DNA of 61,082 bases from Bacteroidota bacterium (GTDB lineage Bacteria; Bacteroidota; Bacteroidia; Chitinophagales; Chitinophagaceae): the NCBI GenBank assembly GCA_013285855.1, contig JABDGW010000006.1, positions 1 through 61,082 on the forward strand. Direction: 5' to 3'. Both the position numbers and the translations under genes were made by a program. The notes under the pieces are model-generated. The model did not search any database. It had not been told where the DNA came from and saw nothing but the letters and a program-made list of their open reading frames with translations. Positions 50,679 to 60,709 of this stretch are shown here, one piece after another; positions within the stretch are counted from its first letter, which is position 1; each line of letters opens with the position of its first letter.

Positions 50679-51632
50679 ATGAAGATCACAGAGCATATAA
50701 GCAACGCAAAGGATACATTGATATCTTTTGAAATATTACCTCCGTTAAAAGGTAAAAGTATTAATTCAATTTATGAACATCTTGATACTTTGATGGAATT
50801 TAAGCCTTCTTGGATAAACGTAACGTATCACCGCAGTGAAACGGCTTTTAAGAAAAGGACAGATGGAAGCTTTGAAAAGGTAGAAGTGCGTAAACGGCCG
50901 GGCACAGTTGGTATTTGCGCTGCCATCATGAATCATTATAAAATTGATGCAGTACCACATATTATTTGCGGGGGTTTTTCAAAAAGAGAAACAGAAGATG
51001 CATTGATTGATCTGAATTTTTTAGGTATTGATAATGTATTGGCAATTCGGGGTGATGCAGAAAAAAATGCTGCTTCATTTGAACCTGAGCGTGACGGAAA
51101 CCAATATGCAAGTGATCTGCTGAAACAAATTGTAAATCTCAACAACGGCATTTATCTGGATGATGATATCCGTGATGGATGGAAAACAAAATTTTGTATA
51201 GGGGTTGCCGGATATCCTGAAAAACATTTTGAGTCGCCCAATCCTGAAATTGATATGCAGCGCCTGAAAGAAAAAGTTTGTTGTGGCGCTGAATATATTA
51301 TGACGCAAATGTTTTTTGATAACCAAAAGTTTTTTGAGTTTGTAAAAACCTGTCGCGACAACGATATTAATGTTCCCATTATACCGGGTTTAAAACCTAT
51401 TACCAGCCGCAAGCAGCTATCTGTATTGCCAAGGATCTTTCATGTTGATATTCCTACTGCACTATCTGAAGAAATTATGCGTTGTAAAACAGATGAAGAC
51501 ACAGAAAAAGTAGGCACAGAATGGCTTATTCAGCAAAGCAAAGAATTGAAAAAATTTGGCGTACCTGTTCTGCATTATTATACATTAGGCAAACCAAGAG
51601 TAATTAAAAATGTGGTAAAAGAATTAATGTAG
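50679..51632 (+). CDS. metF: 5,10-methylenetetrahydrofolate reductase
   Basis: FAD enzyme making 5-methyl-THF for methionine synthesis. From ATG 50679 it has 317 residues: SFEILPPLKGKSINSIYEHLD with the catalytic Glu, WINVTYHRSE, CGGFSKRETEDALIDLNFLGIDNVLAIRGDA, FCIGVAGYPEKHFESPN, GAEYIMTQMFFDNQKFFEFV, VPIIPGLKPITSRKQLS and HYYTLGKP near the end. Length is normal for the bacterial short form. The upstream TACATTTG box and short leader support this start; ATG 50661 would add six residues. The gene stands apart from met genes. Confidence 0.95.
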   Translation: MKITEHISNAKDTLISFEILPPLKGKSINSIYEHLDTLMEFKPSWINVTYHRSETAFKKRTDGSFEKVEVRKRPGTVGICAAIMNHYKIDAVPHIICGGFSKRETEDALIDLNFLGIDNVLAIRGDAEKNAASFEPERDGNQYASDLLKQIVNLNNGIYLDDDIRDGWKTKFCIGVAGYPEKHFESPNPEIDMQRLKEKVCCGAEYIMTQMFFDNQKFFEFVKTCRDNDINVPIIPGLKPITSRKQLSVLPRIFHVDIPTALSEEIMRCKTDEDTEKVGTEWLIQQSKELKKFGVPVLHYYTLGKPRVIKNVVKELM

Positions 51633-51749
51633 TTATATTAATTATCTCAAAGAATTTTTTTAAATGTTGTAAAGAATTACTTTCATTTAACTAACAATAA
51701 AATATTATTCAGCATAAAGGTTATCATATTTTATCTGTTAGAGTTCAAT

Positions 51750-51773
51750 GCAAACGTTGCCGGTATCGTTTGC
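51750..51773. promoter_or_regulatory. candidate LacI-family operator of the sus-like operon
   Basis: Arms GCAAACG (51750-51756) and CGTTTGC (51767-51773) are perfect inverted copies 10 bases apart; the left arm with its flank contains AAACGTT, typical of LacI-family operators. The right arm includes the -33 TTTG of the promoter. The LacI-family gene at the window edge is the obvious candidate regulator. Confidence 0.5.
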
Positions 51774-51799
51774 GTATATTTATAGTCCCTGTACTTTTT
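51769..51799 (+). promoter_or_regulatory. susC promoter (-33 and -7)
   Basis: TTTG (51769-51772), a 19-base spacer, then TACTTTTT (51792-51799) match TTTG-N19-TAnnTTTG except for the last base. Transcription would start near 51803-51807, leaving a leader of about 175 bases before susC at 51980. This leader is AT-rich and shows no clear structure. Confidence 0.55.
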
Positions 51800-51979
51800 T
51801 CTTACGTTATTGTTTTTTAGATTGCATAGGCAATATTAGGTTGTTTGTATTACGGCAGACAGGTCTGAATCAAATAATGTTTACTTATATTGATATTTAA
51901 GCCAAATCTTTTAATGTGCTTTAAGAAAATTAATTTAATAATTGTTTGTATTTACTAAACCATTTGCAAAAGGAAACAT

Positions 51980-54900
51980 ATGAAATATAACTACATTGCT
52001 TACGCTTATCTTTTAAAAAAAACATTTCAAACAATTCTGCTGATTTTAATTTTAACTACCACTGCGCATGCGCAAACAGTGCAGGTAACAGGCAGAGTTA
52101 CATCTGATCAGGGAGATAGTGCTATCTCCGGAGCCAGTATAAAAGTAAAGGGCACTAAAACAGGTATCATTGCAAGTGAGAACGGAAATTTTAGTATCAG
52201 CGTTAACCCAACTGCTACTTTAGTTATTAGCGCGGTTGGTTATACACAGCGGGAAGTCGCCGTAAATAATCAAACTACTATTAATATACAATTAGTAGCT
52301 GATGTGCAGTCCCTGCAACAGATTGTTGTTGTAGGTTATGGTACACAAAAGCGTAAAGATGTCACCGGTTCAATAGCAAGTATAAATGCGGCTACTATTG
52401 CTAAAGTGCCTGTTACTACGTTAGACCAGGCTATACAGGGTAGAGCGCCTGGTGTTCAGGTAATAAACAATGATGCCTCGCCTGGTGGAAATGTAACTAT
52501 ATTAATAAGAGGAGTTGGAAGCCTTGCCAGCGGAGGTAATAATCCTTTATATGTTATAGATGGTTATCCAACAACGGGTGGCATAAACAATATCAACCCG
52601 AATGACATTGCCAGCATAGACGTGTTGAAAGATGCGTCGGCAACAGCTATATATGGTATTCGGGCGGCTAATGGCGTTGTAATTATAACTACAAAAAAAG
52701 GCACAAAAAATAAAATGCAGGTTTCTTTAGACGCTTATGTTTCTTCTCAAAGCAAACCCAAAGAATACGACGTGTTAAATGCACAGCAGTGGGCCACGTT
52801 TTCTGCCCAGGTTAAGGCCGGAGATTCAACCCGTACTTACAATCCATTGCCAATCTGGGATGATCCCAATTCACTTCATAGCGTAGATTGGCAGAATGCT
52901 GTTTATAGGCAGGGTTTAACGCAAAATTATACACTTGGTATTCGTGGAGGAAGTGATAAAGTTCAGGCTGCAATGTCGTTTGGCTATTATGATCAAAAAG
53001 GTATTGTAATAGGTTCCTTTTTTAAAAGGTATAGCCTTAATCTTAATTTAGACTACCAGGCTACCTCATGGCTCAAATCGTCAACAAGTGTAAAATATTC
53101 TTACCAGGATCAAAACAATCCTCTTGGAACAGGCAATCTTCTCCAGGTTTCCTTACTTCCTCCAACTTTGGATGGTGGTAACATGCTCACTAATCAGATC
53201 AAGGATGCTAATGGCAATTATGGCTTTTACTATCCGCTTAATCCCCTTGTGAGCAAGTGGGGTAACCCGATTTATTCTGTTGAAACCAACCAATATCAAA
53301 ATGTAAACAACTATGTATTAGCAACCACTTCTCTGGAAGCTACTATTTACGACGGCCTTAAACTTAAAACGAATGTTGGTACAAATGTGAGCGATTATTC
53401 AGGTTTCTTCCTCCAGCCGGAAGATGACAGGGCTGCAGCGCAATATCCGGGATCAGTTACGACGCCTGCAAATTATCACCAGACGGTGAACCGTACATTT
53501 GAATGGCTGTGGGAGAATACAATATCGTATGATAAAACCTTTGGGTTACATACTATCAATTTTGTGGGTGGGATTTCTGCCCAAAAAAATACATGGACAG
53601 GAATGGGAGGCGGCGGTATTCCTCCAAACGATGTTACAAGAGATCTATCGCTGGTTTCAAATCTTACGCTTGATCAAAATATTCCGGGTACGAACACCGG
53701 AAATGGCAGAAACGTCTATTCATTGTCTTCCACATTTGCGAGGGTAACCTACCAGTACGCAGATAAATACATGATAACCGGAACAATAAGAAGAGATGGA
53801 TCTTCCAAGTTTGATACAGGGCATAAATACGGTACCTTCCCTTCTGCCGCTGTTGGCTGGAGAATTAAAAATGAATCGTTCTTAAAAGATGTAAACTGGC
53901 TTTCTGACCTCAAATTCAGAGGAAGCTGGGGCGAAGTAGGAAACGAAGCTCCAATAGGATTGTTCCAGTATCAGTCCCTGTATGCAGGAAATTATCCGTC
54001 AAATGTAAATGGCGGAGGGCTTGATAACCTCGGCTATCCGTTCAATAAGATATACCAGAATGGTATTGCTCAGACCCAGCCGGCCAATCCAACCCTGAAA
54101 TGGGAAACTGATAAGCAAACAGATATTGGCATGGATGCCGCTTTTTTGAATGGTGCTTTAACCTTCACTGGCGACTACTTTAACCGCGATTCAAAAGATT
54201 TCCTGCTGCGACTTGCGGCGCCTGCACAAACCGGTTATAATTTTATTACCCGTAATGTGGGGAGTATGAACAATAAGGGTTGGGAGTTTGCTGTTAATTA
54301 TAATGCGACCGGAAGCAGGGATTTTCACTGGAGCGTTGGCGTAACAGCAACCACTATTAAAAATACACTTACCAGCATTGCATCAGGAACTGACTTTGTA
54401 TCAAATTTTGGCGGTTTAAATTTAAACGGATTCCAGGAATGGAACGAATTTACCCGCTCCTATGTAGGGCAACCCGTGGGAGAGTTCTTTGGTTATAAAG
54501 CAGTCGGTATTTACCAATCTCAAAAACAAATTGACGATTTGAATGCAAAAGCGCCTGGTGGCATATATCGTCCAGGTACTGTTGCTGTACCCGGCGACCG
54601 TATTTTTGCTGATATTAACGGAGATGGCATAATAAATGACCTCGACAGAGAGCCTATCGGAAATCCGCAACCCAAGTTTTTCGGGGGGCTTAACCTCGAT
54701 GCCAGTTACAAGGGATGGGATTTTAATGTATACTTTTATGGCTCTGAGGGAAACAAAGTGTTAAACTACGTTGAAAGCAATCTCGAAAGTTTTGGGTCAA
54801 GAGGTTCGGAAGGAATTGAGAATGTTAGTAAAGAATATGCCCAGAATGCATGGACTCCCGCTACCCCATCAAACAGGTATGCAAGGGCTGCTTCTAATGG

Positions 54901-55198
54901 TGGTGATGCGAGTTCGCTTAGTAATGTTCCTAACAGTGTATGGATCGAAGACGGAAGTTTCATTAAGTTGAAAAACGTTTCTATTGGGTACACTTTGCCG
55001 GCAAGTTTATTGAGCAAATATTCCATATCAAAGATCAGGGCCTATGTGTCCGGTCAAAACCTCTTTTTTATCACGAAGTACAGTGGGCTTGATCCGGAAA
55101 TAGGAATCCAGGGTGGAAATGCAACTCAAAATGGTGTTGACAATGGAACATATCCCTCATCCAAATATTTCACTTTCGGATTAAACGTAACATTTTAA
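51980..55198 (+). CDS. susC: SusC/RagA-family TonB-dependent outer-membrane transporter
   Basis: A 1072-residue outer-membrane active transporter of the SusC type that imports oligosaccharides or peptides with its SusD lid. Signal peptide 1-31 (TTAHAQ). Carboxypeptidase-regulatory-like domain: VTGRVTSDQGDSAISGASIK ... NGNFSISVNP. The SusC signature QQIVVVGYGTQKRKDVTGSI is followed by the plug (AIQGRAPGVQVINNDASPGG and VLKDASATAIYGIRAANGVVIITTKKG in parts), then the barrel ending FTFGLNVTF. It forms a pair with SusD 21 bases downstream. No glycoside hydrolase is nearby, so the substrate is open. Length and order are normal for the family. Confidence 0.95.
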   Translation: MKYNYIAYAYLLKKTFQTILLILILTTTAHAQTVQVTGRVTSDQGDSAISGASIKVKGTKTGIIASENGNFSISVNPTATLVISAVGYTQREVAVNNQTTINIQLVADVQSLQQIVVVGYGTQKRKDVTGSIASINAATIAKVPVTTLDQAIQGRAPGVQVINNDASPGGNVTILIRGVGSLASGGNNPLYVIDGYPTTGGINNINPNDIASIDVLKDASATAIYGIRAANGVVIITTKKGTKNKMQVSLDAYVSSQSKPKEYDVLNAQQWATFSAQVKAGDSTRTYNPLPIWDDPNSLHSVDWQNAVYRQGLTQNYTLGIRGGSDKVQAAMSFGYYDQKGIVIGSFFKRYSLNLNLDYQATSWLKSSTSVKYSYQDQNNPLGTGNLLQVSLLPPTLDGGNMLTNQIKDANGNYGFYYPLNPLVSKWGNPIYSVETNQYQNVNNYVLATTSLEATIYDGLKLKTNVGTNVSDYSGFFLQPEDDRAAAQYPGSVTTPANYHQTVNRTFEWLWENTISYDKTFGLHTINFVGGISAQKNTWTGMGGGGIPPNDVTRDLSLVSNLTLDQNIPGTNTGNGRNVYSLSSTFARVTYQYADKYMITGTIRRDGSSKFDTGHKYGTFPSAAVGWRIKNESFLKDVNWLSDLKFRGSWGEVGNEAPIGLFQYQSLYAGNYPSNVNGGGLDNLGYPFNKIYQNGIAQTQPANPTLKWETDKQTDIGMDAAFLNGALTFTGDYFNRDSKDFLLRLAAPAQTGYNFITRNVGSMNNKGWEFAVNYNATGSRDFHWSVGVTATTIKNTLTSIASGTDFVSNFGGLNLNGFQEWNEFTRSYVGQPVGEFFGYKAVGIYQSQKQIDDLNAKAPGGIYRPGTVAVPGDRIFADINGDGIINDLDREPIGNPQPKFFGGLNLDASYKGWDFNVYFYGSEGNKVLNYVESNLESFGSRGSEGIENVSKEYAQNAWTPATPSNRYARAASNGGDASSLSNVPNSVWIEDGSFIKLKNVSIGYTLPASLLSKYSISKIRAYVSGQNLFFITKYSGLDPEIGIQGGNATQNGVDNGTYPSSKYFTFGLNVTF

Positions 55199-55219
55199 AT
55201 AAAGAACAAATTCAGCGAT

Positions 55220-56980
55220 ATGAAACGAATTAAAGCAATAATTATAATAGGTATAATAGCTCTGCCCTGCGTCATTATTCCATTATCATGTTCAAAAAGT
55301 TTTTTAAATCAAACCAATACATTCGGGATCTCTCCCGAGGCGGCTGCCGGTAGTTCAGCGCAGGTAGTTTCTCTTGTAAATGCTATTTATGATACCTATC
55401 AGAATAGCGACTTGCTTAAAAAATGTATTTGGTACAGAGCCAATTTCGGAACACACGATTTCTTTAATTGGGGCGCTGACGTATTTTGGAATAACTACCA
55501 GATCTCGCCATCTTTTGTTGGGCTTATTACATTCTGGAATCAATCTTATATTGGTATTGCAAGGGCAAACTCTGTATTTGGGATTATTACCAAAGCCGAA
55601 GCAAACGGTGTGGTTGACCCTGCGCTTGCAAACCGCTTAAGGGGAGAGGCTTTCTTCCTGCGAGGAATGACTTATTACTACCTGGCTGCATCTTTTGGCG
55701 GTGTTCCATTGGAGACAGACACCAGCGGTGCTTTAAATCTTGGGTTAAGACCCAAGGATTCCAGGGATTCTGTATTTATGCAGGTAGTATCGGATATGAC
55801 ACAAGCAGAAAATTTATTGTTATCCAAAACAGCATTATCATCTGCTGATTTAGGAAGGGCAACAAAAGGTGCCGCGTATGCTTACGAAGGCGCAGCACGT
55901 ATGTGGCTGAAAGATTATGAAAATGCTTTAAAGGCTTTTAATAATCCTGAGTTTAATAACTATCATTTAATGTCAAACTTTGCAGATGTAAATGAATATG
56001 ATCATCAGAATAATGATGAATCTATTTTCGAAGTTCAGTTTTACCTGAAGCCGGGTGCTCCGCAGGATTGGGGTGGAAGCTGGCAACCGCCTGGCGCTGA
56101 ATTGGGCTGGATAGACAGCTTTAGCTGGCCAAATGAAATAACCCAACAAGGTTATGACTATGGTAACCCGGCACTGTGGAATTCTTATCAATCCGGCGAC
56201 AAGCGTAAGTTGCTCACTATTGTAGGTCCTGGAGATGCATTGCAAAGCCCTGGAATTATTGCCAAATGGGGTGGAATAAAAGGTTATCCTCCTGTAGTAG
56301 CAGGTTTTGCTGCAGGTAATGCGACATACACAGGGGATGACGGCAAGATCGTGAATACCGTTGGTACTTTGACCAGGCCATGGTATGGAGATGATAAAGG
56401 CCGTACAGGATATGTTTGTGCAAAAAAATGGAGAGACCCAAATCTTACCGGTAATTATAATAGTCCCAGCGATAATACGGCACATATTTTCGGAGACCAA
56501 AACCAGATAATGATGCGTTATGCTGAAGTGTTGTTAAGCAGGGCAGAATGTAAAGTTCGCACAGGCGATGTTACTGGCGCAATGGCTGATCTTAAATTGG
56601 TACGCGACAGGGCATGGGGCGGTACTGCTCCTGCTGTTATGAAAGACAGTGCTAATTATGATGGCACTCCTGGCCAACCTATCAATGAACCTTTGGATAT
56701 GGTATTGAGTGAATACCGGCATGAACTAACCGGTGAATATTCTACTTTTTTTGATCTGTGCAGGGCAGGTACTGATGTTGCCGTTAAATTTGTAAATGAT
56801 GCCAACGGTACAGTTTCTAAGAACTTTAATCCTGTTCCAAATCCCGCGCCAGGCCCAACACATGATGGCAAAACGCATGGGTTATACAATACAGCGCTCG
56901 AACCAAACTGGACTCTTTTACCAATACCACAAGGCGCCATTGCACTTAATCCAAACCTTCAGCAAAACCCAGGTTATTAA
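55220..56980 (+). CDS. susD: SusD/RagB-family nutrient-binding lipoprotein
   Basis: A 586-residue surface lipoprotein (lipobox-like IIPLSC, Cys about 24) of the SusD/RagB family: an alpha-helical TPR-rich fold that caps the SusC channel. Visible blocks: GEAFFLRGMTYYYLAASFGGVPL, GRATKGAAYAYEGAARMWLKDYENAL, QIMMRYAEVLLSRAECKVRTGD and a C-terminal SEYRHELTGEYSTFFDLCRAG. The last residues (ALNPNLQQNPGY) are the usual SusD ending. Directly downstream of susC and clearly co-transcribed. A hairpin after it separates the VCBS gene. Confidence 0.95.
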   Translation: MKRIKAIIIIGIIALPCVIIPLSCSKSFLNQTNTFGISPEAAAGSSAQVVSLVNAIYDTYQNSDLLKKCIWYRANFGTHDFFNWGADVFWNNYQISPSFVGLITFWNQSYIGIARANSVFGIITKAEANGVVDPALANRLRGEAFFLRGMTYYYLAASFGGVPLETDTSGALNLGLRPKDSRDSVFMQVVSDMTQAENLLLSKTALSSADLGRATKGAAYAYEGAARMWLKDYENALKAFNNPEFNNYHLMSNFADVNEYDHQNNDESIFEVQFYLKPGAPQDWGGSWQPPGAELGWIDSFSWPNEITQQGYDYGNPALWNSYQSGDKRKLLTIVGPGDALQSPGIIAKWGGIKGYPPVVAGFAAGNATYTGDDGKIVNTVGTLTRPWYGDDKGRTGYVCAKKWRDPNLTGNYNSPSDNTAHIFGDQNQIMMRYAEVLLSRAECKVRTGDVTGAMADLKLVRDRAWGGTAPAVMKDSANYDGTPGQPINEPLDMVLSEYRHELTGEYSTFFDLCRAGTDVAVKFVNDANGTVSKNFNPVPNPAPGPTHDGKTHGLYNTALEPNWTLLPIPQGAIALNPNLQQNPGY

Positions 56981-56995
56981 TTTAATATAATTTAG

Positions 56996-57028
56996 AAAAA
57001 GGCTTTCTGCAAAATGGAAGCCTTTTTT
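56996..57028 (+). terminator. intrinsic terminator after susD
   Basis: AAAAAGGCTTTC (56996-57007) pairs with GGAAGCCTTTTTT (57016-57028), 8-base loop, T-rich 3' side. It may only partly terminate, reducing expression of the downstream VCBS gene relative to susCD. Confidence 0.8.
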
Positions 57029-57086
57029 ATTTTTGGTACTTTAATGATACTTACTTTTAATGCGAATTAATTCTGACTGACATTAT

Positions 57087-60000
57087 ATGAATAGAGTGCG
57101 TATATGGTTAGCGTTCCTGTTTACATTTTTATTTTTTGCCTGTAATAACAAATCCGGGTTATTCGAAAAAATTTCTTCTTTTCATTCAGGTATTAATTTC
57201 AATAATACAATCACCGAAAACGATTCTATAAACCCATTGGATGTTGTAAACATTTACAACGGCGGCGGTGTTGGTATCGGCGATTTTAATAACGATGGCA
57301 GGCAGGATATTTTTTTTACAGGCAACATGGTCTCCTGCAAATTGTATTTGAACAAAGGGAACTTTAAGTTCGAAGACATAACTGATAAAGCAGGTGTATC
57401 AGATATGGGGCGGTGGGCAAGAGGTGTATCTGTTGTTGATATAAATAATGATGGCTTACCAGATATTTATATATGCAATACCATTTATAAAGATTCATTA
57501 AGGCGGCGCAATGTTTTGTATATAAATGAAGGAGTGGATAAAAACGGCATTCCGCATTTTAAAGATATGGCTGCTGCATATGGATTGGATGTAAATGTGC
57601 AGTCAACCATGGCAAGTTTTTTTGATTATGATAATGATGGTGATCTTGATATGTACCTCGCAGTAAATGAAGCCTCCACTGGTTATGATCAATCTGTGTT
57701 TGCGCGCCGTAACCTGCCTAAGCAAAGAGCAAGCATTGGAAGGCTTTACCGCAATGATTGGGATCCTGCCTTAAAACACCCGGTTTTTCATGATGTATCT
57801 CAACAGGCGGGAATGATATACGAAGGCTATGGACATGCAGCAACAATTTGCGATATAAATAATGACGGATGGAAAGACATTTATGTTTCGGATGATTTTA
57901 TATCAAACAATATTCTTTACATAAATAATCATGACGGCACTTTTACAAACCTTGCAAAAGATTATTTCAAGCATACTTCCTTCAACGCAATGGGTCAGGA
58001 CATAACAGATATTAATAATGATGGCTTACCGGATGTAATAGAATTAGATATGAGTCCGCAGGACAACCTGCGCAAAAAGATGATGAGTTCTGCCAACAGT
58101 TATATCACGTATCAAAATTTTGATCAGTTCGGTTACCAATACCAGTATGTGCGCAATACTTTAGAGTTAAACCAGGGGCCAAGAGTTGGTGAAAATGATA
58201 CTATAGGAGCACCTGCTTTTAGTGACATTAGTTTTTTAAGCGGTGTTGCTCAAACTGACTGGAGCTGGACACCAGTTATAACAGATTTTGATAACGATAG
58301 TTACCGCGATATCATCATCACTAATGGTTTTCCAAAAGATGTAAGCGATCATGATTTTAGTAATTACCGAAACGACGCAACAGGACTTGTATCAAAGCAG
58401 CAAATAATAAAACAAATACCGCAGATTAAGCTGCATAATTATGCTTATCATAATAACGGCAATCTTACGTTTACTGATGTAACCGGCAATTGGGGATTAT
58501 CAGTTCCTACATTTTCTAATGGCGCAGCTTATGCTGATTTTGATAATGATGGCGCCATGGATCTTGTCATCAATAACATTAACGATAAAGCCTTGTTATA
58601 CAGAAACACCTCAAGGGATAAAGATTCTGTTAACACACATTATTTAAACATAAAATTTAAAGGAGATAAGCAAAATTTAAATGGCTTGGGCGCTATAGCA
58701 ACCATTTATTATGATCATGATAAAAAACAAGTTTATGAGAATAACCCTTACCGCGGTTATTTATCAACTATACAATGCATAGCACATTTTGGTTTAGGTA
58801 AAATAACTATTGTTGATTCTGTTATAATAAAATGGAATAACTACAAGCAGCAAACCATCAAAAATCTAAATGCTAACCAAACGCTTGTGGTAAATGTTCA
58901 AAATGCAAACAACAATTTTGAACATCAAAATCTAACCATTGATTCATCCTCTCTATTTAAAGAAATTGCAAGATCATACGGAATTAATTTCAAGGATAAT
59001 CCTACTGATTATATTGATTTTAATATTCAAAAATTATTGCCGCATAAATTATCACAATATTCTCCTGCACTTGCAGCAGCAGATATTGATGGCAATGGAT
59101 TAGATGATTTAATTATTGGCGGAGACTCGCACATTCATGCCCAGGTTTTTTTACAACAGGCCGATGGAAGTTTCAAATACAGAGATTTGCTGCAAGGCAC
59201 GCCTTCATTGTTTGAGGTATATAAAGATGAAGGCATTCTTGTATTTGATGCCAATGGTGATGGCAAGCCCGATATATATATAGCAAGTGGCGGGTATAAG
59301 TTTGAATCCGGAAGTTCTAAATACCAGGATAGGCTATATATAAATGATGGCAAAGGAAATTTTAAATCAGATACATCTGCTTTGCCTGTAAATTATACCA
59401 GCAAACTTTGTGTACGTGCTTTTGATTATAATAAAGATGGAAAGCTTGATTTGTTTGTTTCAGGACGCGTAGATCCATGGCATTATCCAAAGCCTGTAAG
59501 CAGTTGCATTTTAAGAAATGATTCAAAAGATGGTATTGCTCATTTTACAGATGTAACAAATGAAGTGGCGCCGTCACTTAAAAATATTGGTTTGATTTGC
59601 GATGCTTTGTTTACAGATTTTGATGGAGATGGGCAAACAGATATGATACTTGCTGGTGAATGGATGCCGGTAACTTTTTTAAAAAATATAAATGGAAAGT
59701 TCAGAAATGTAACTGCTTCTTCAGGCGTTGCAAATAAGCCTGGCTGGTGGAACTCAATTGCTGCCGGTGATTTCAGGCATACAGGCAGAACAGATTATAT
59801 TGTTGGTAATATTGGCTTGAACACATTATACCAGGCAAGCGATCAACACCCGGTTTACATTACTGCAAAAGATTTTGATGGTAATGGAAATTATGATGCT
59901 ATTCCTTCTTTGTTTTTGCCTGATAGTAACGGAGTGAAAAAAGAATTTCCTGCATTTGGCAGAGATGACATGATAAAAGAAATGATCAGTATTAAAAGAA

Positions 60001-60668
60001 GATTTTTATCCTATCGTTCTTTTGCACATGCTACTATGGATAGCATTGTAACGCCTGCAATGCGTAAAGATGCTTTGCGGTTAAAGGCAACCATGCTTCA
60101 ATCATGCTACTTAAGAAATGATGGTAATGGAAAATTTGTTATGATCCCCTTGCCTTTGCAGGCACAGGTTTCAGTTTTAAACGGGATGGTAGCAGATGAT
60201 TTTGATGGTGATGGTAATCTTGATGTATTAATAAATGGGAATGATTTTGGAACAGACGTTACAACCGGCAGGTACGATGCTTTAAATGGTTTATTGTTGA
60301 AAGGTGATGGTAAAGGAAATTTTAAGCCTTTATCAATTTTGCAAAGTGGTATTTATATTCCTGGTGATGGCAAAGCGTTGGTAAAACTTACAGGTGCTCA
60401 GGGAAAATATTTTATTGCCGCCAGTCAGAATAAAGATTCTTTGAAATTATTTGAACTTAGAAAAAATGTTCAAACATTTAAACTGAACCCTGATGATGTA
60501 AGCGCCATCATTCATTATAAAAATGGCAAAATTGCGAAAGAAGAATTTTATTATGGCACATCTTTTTTATCCCAATCATCAAGATGTTTAACGCTTAATC
60601 AAAATATTCAAAGCATAAATATTACAAATTCCAAAGGCGAAACAAGATCAGTTGAAATCAATAAATAG
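57087..60668 (+). CDS. VCBS/FG-GAP repeat lipoprotein with ASPIC/UnbV domain
   Basis: A 1193-residue surface lipoprotein (FLFFAC, Cys19). It has a first set of FG-GAP/VCBS calcium-binding repeats (GIGDFNNDGRQDIFFTGN, VVDINNDGLPDIYICN, FFDYDNDGDLDMYLAVN, ICDINNDGWKDIYVSDDF, ITDINNDGLPDVIELDM, ADFDNDGAMDLVINN). An ASPIC/UnbV module follows (LNGLGAIATIYYDHDKKQVY, then CIAHFGLGKI), and a second set of repeats (ADIDGNGLDDLIIGGD, FDANGDGKPDIYIASG, FDYNKDGKLDLFVSG, TDFDGDGQTDMILAG, ADDFDGDGNLDVLINGN). The D-x-[DN]-x-DG loops indicate Ca2+ binding. Such CRTAC1-like proteins regularly follow SusCD in Chitinophagaceae and probably bind substrate at the surface. Confidence 0.93.
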   Translation: MNRVRIWLAFLFTFLFFACNNKSGLFEKISSFHSGINFNNTITENDSINPLDVVNIYNGGGVGIGDFNNDGRQDIFFTGNMVSCKLYLNKGNFKFEDITDKAGVSDMGRWARGVSVVDINNDGLPDIYICNTIYKDSLRRRNVLYINEGVDKNGIPHFKDMAAAYGLDVNVQSTMASFFDYDNDGDLDMYLAVNEASTGYDQSVFARRNLPKQRASIGRLYRNDWDPALKHPVFHDVSQQAGMIYEGYGHAATICDINNDGWKDIYVSDDFISNNILYINNHDGTFTNLAKDYFKHTSFNAMGQDITDINNDGLPDVIELDMSPQDNLRKKMMSSANSYITYQNFDQFGYQYQYVRNTLELNQGPRVGENDTIGAPAFSDISFLSGVAQTDWSWTPVITDFDNDSYRDIIITNGFPKDVSDHDFSNYRNDATGLVSKQQIIKQIPQIKLHNYAYHNNGNLTFTDVTGNWGLSVPTFSNGAAYADFDNDGAMDLVINNINDKALLYRNTSRDKDSVNTHYLNIKFKGDKQNLNGLGAIATIYYDHDKKQVYENNPYRGYLSTIQCIAHFGLGKITIVDSVIIKWNNYKQQTIKNLNANQTLVVNVQNANNNFEHQNLTIDSSSLFKEIARSYGINFKDNPTDYIDFNIQKLLPHKLSQYSPALAAADIDGNGLDDLIIGGDSHIHAQVFLQQADGSFKYRDLLQGTPSLFEVYKDEGILVFDANGDGKPDIYIASGGYKFESGSSKYQDRLYINDGKGNFKSDTSALPVNYTSKLCVRAFDYNKDGKLDLFVSGRVDPWHYPKPVSSCILRNDSKDGIAHFTDVTNEVAPSLKNIGLICDALFTDFDGDGQTDMILAGEWMPVTFLKNINGKFRNVTASSGVANKPGWWNSIAAGDFRHTGRTDYIVGNIGLNTLYQASDQHPVYITAKDFDGNGNYDAIPSLFLPDSNGVKKEFPAFGRDDMIKEMISIKRRFLSYRSFAHATMDSIVTPAMRKDALRLKATMLQSCYLRNDGNGKFVMIPLPLQAQVSVLNGMVADDFDGDGNLDVLINGNDFGTDVTTGRYDALNGLLLKGDGKGNFKPLSILQSGIYIPGDGKALVKLTGAQGKYFIAASQNKDSLKLFELRKNVQTFKLNPDDVSAIIHYKNGKIAKEEFYYGTSFLSQSSRCLTLNQNIQSINITNSKGETRSVEINK

Positions 60669-60709
60669 AAATGAAGTATAAGTTTTTGTAAGCTGATAAA
60701 AAACTTCAA

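Noticed and set aside
54422..54670. Antisense frames inside susC, susD and the his genes
   Set aside because: They are opposite strongly conserved domains and show no features of their own.
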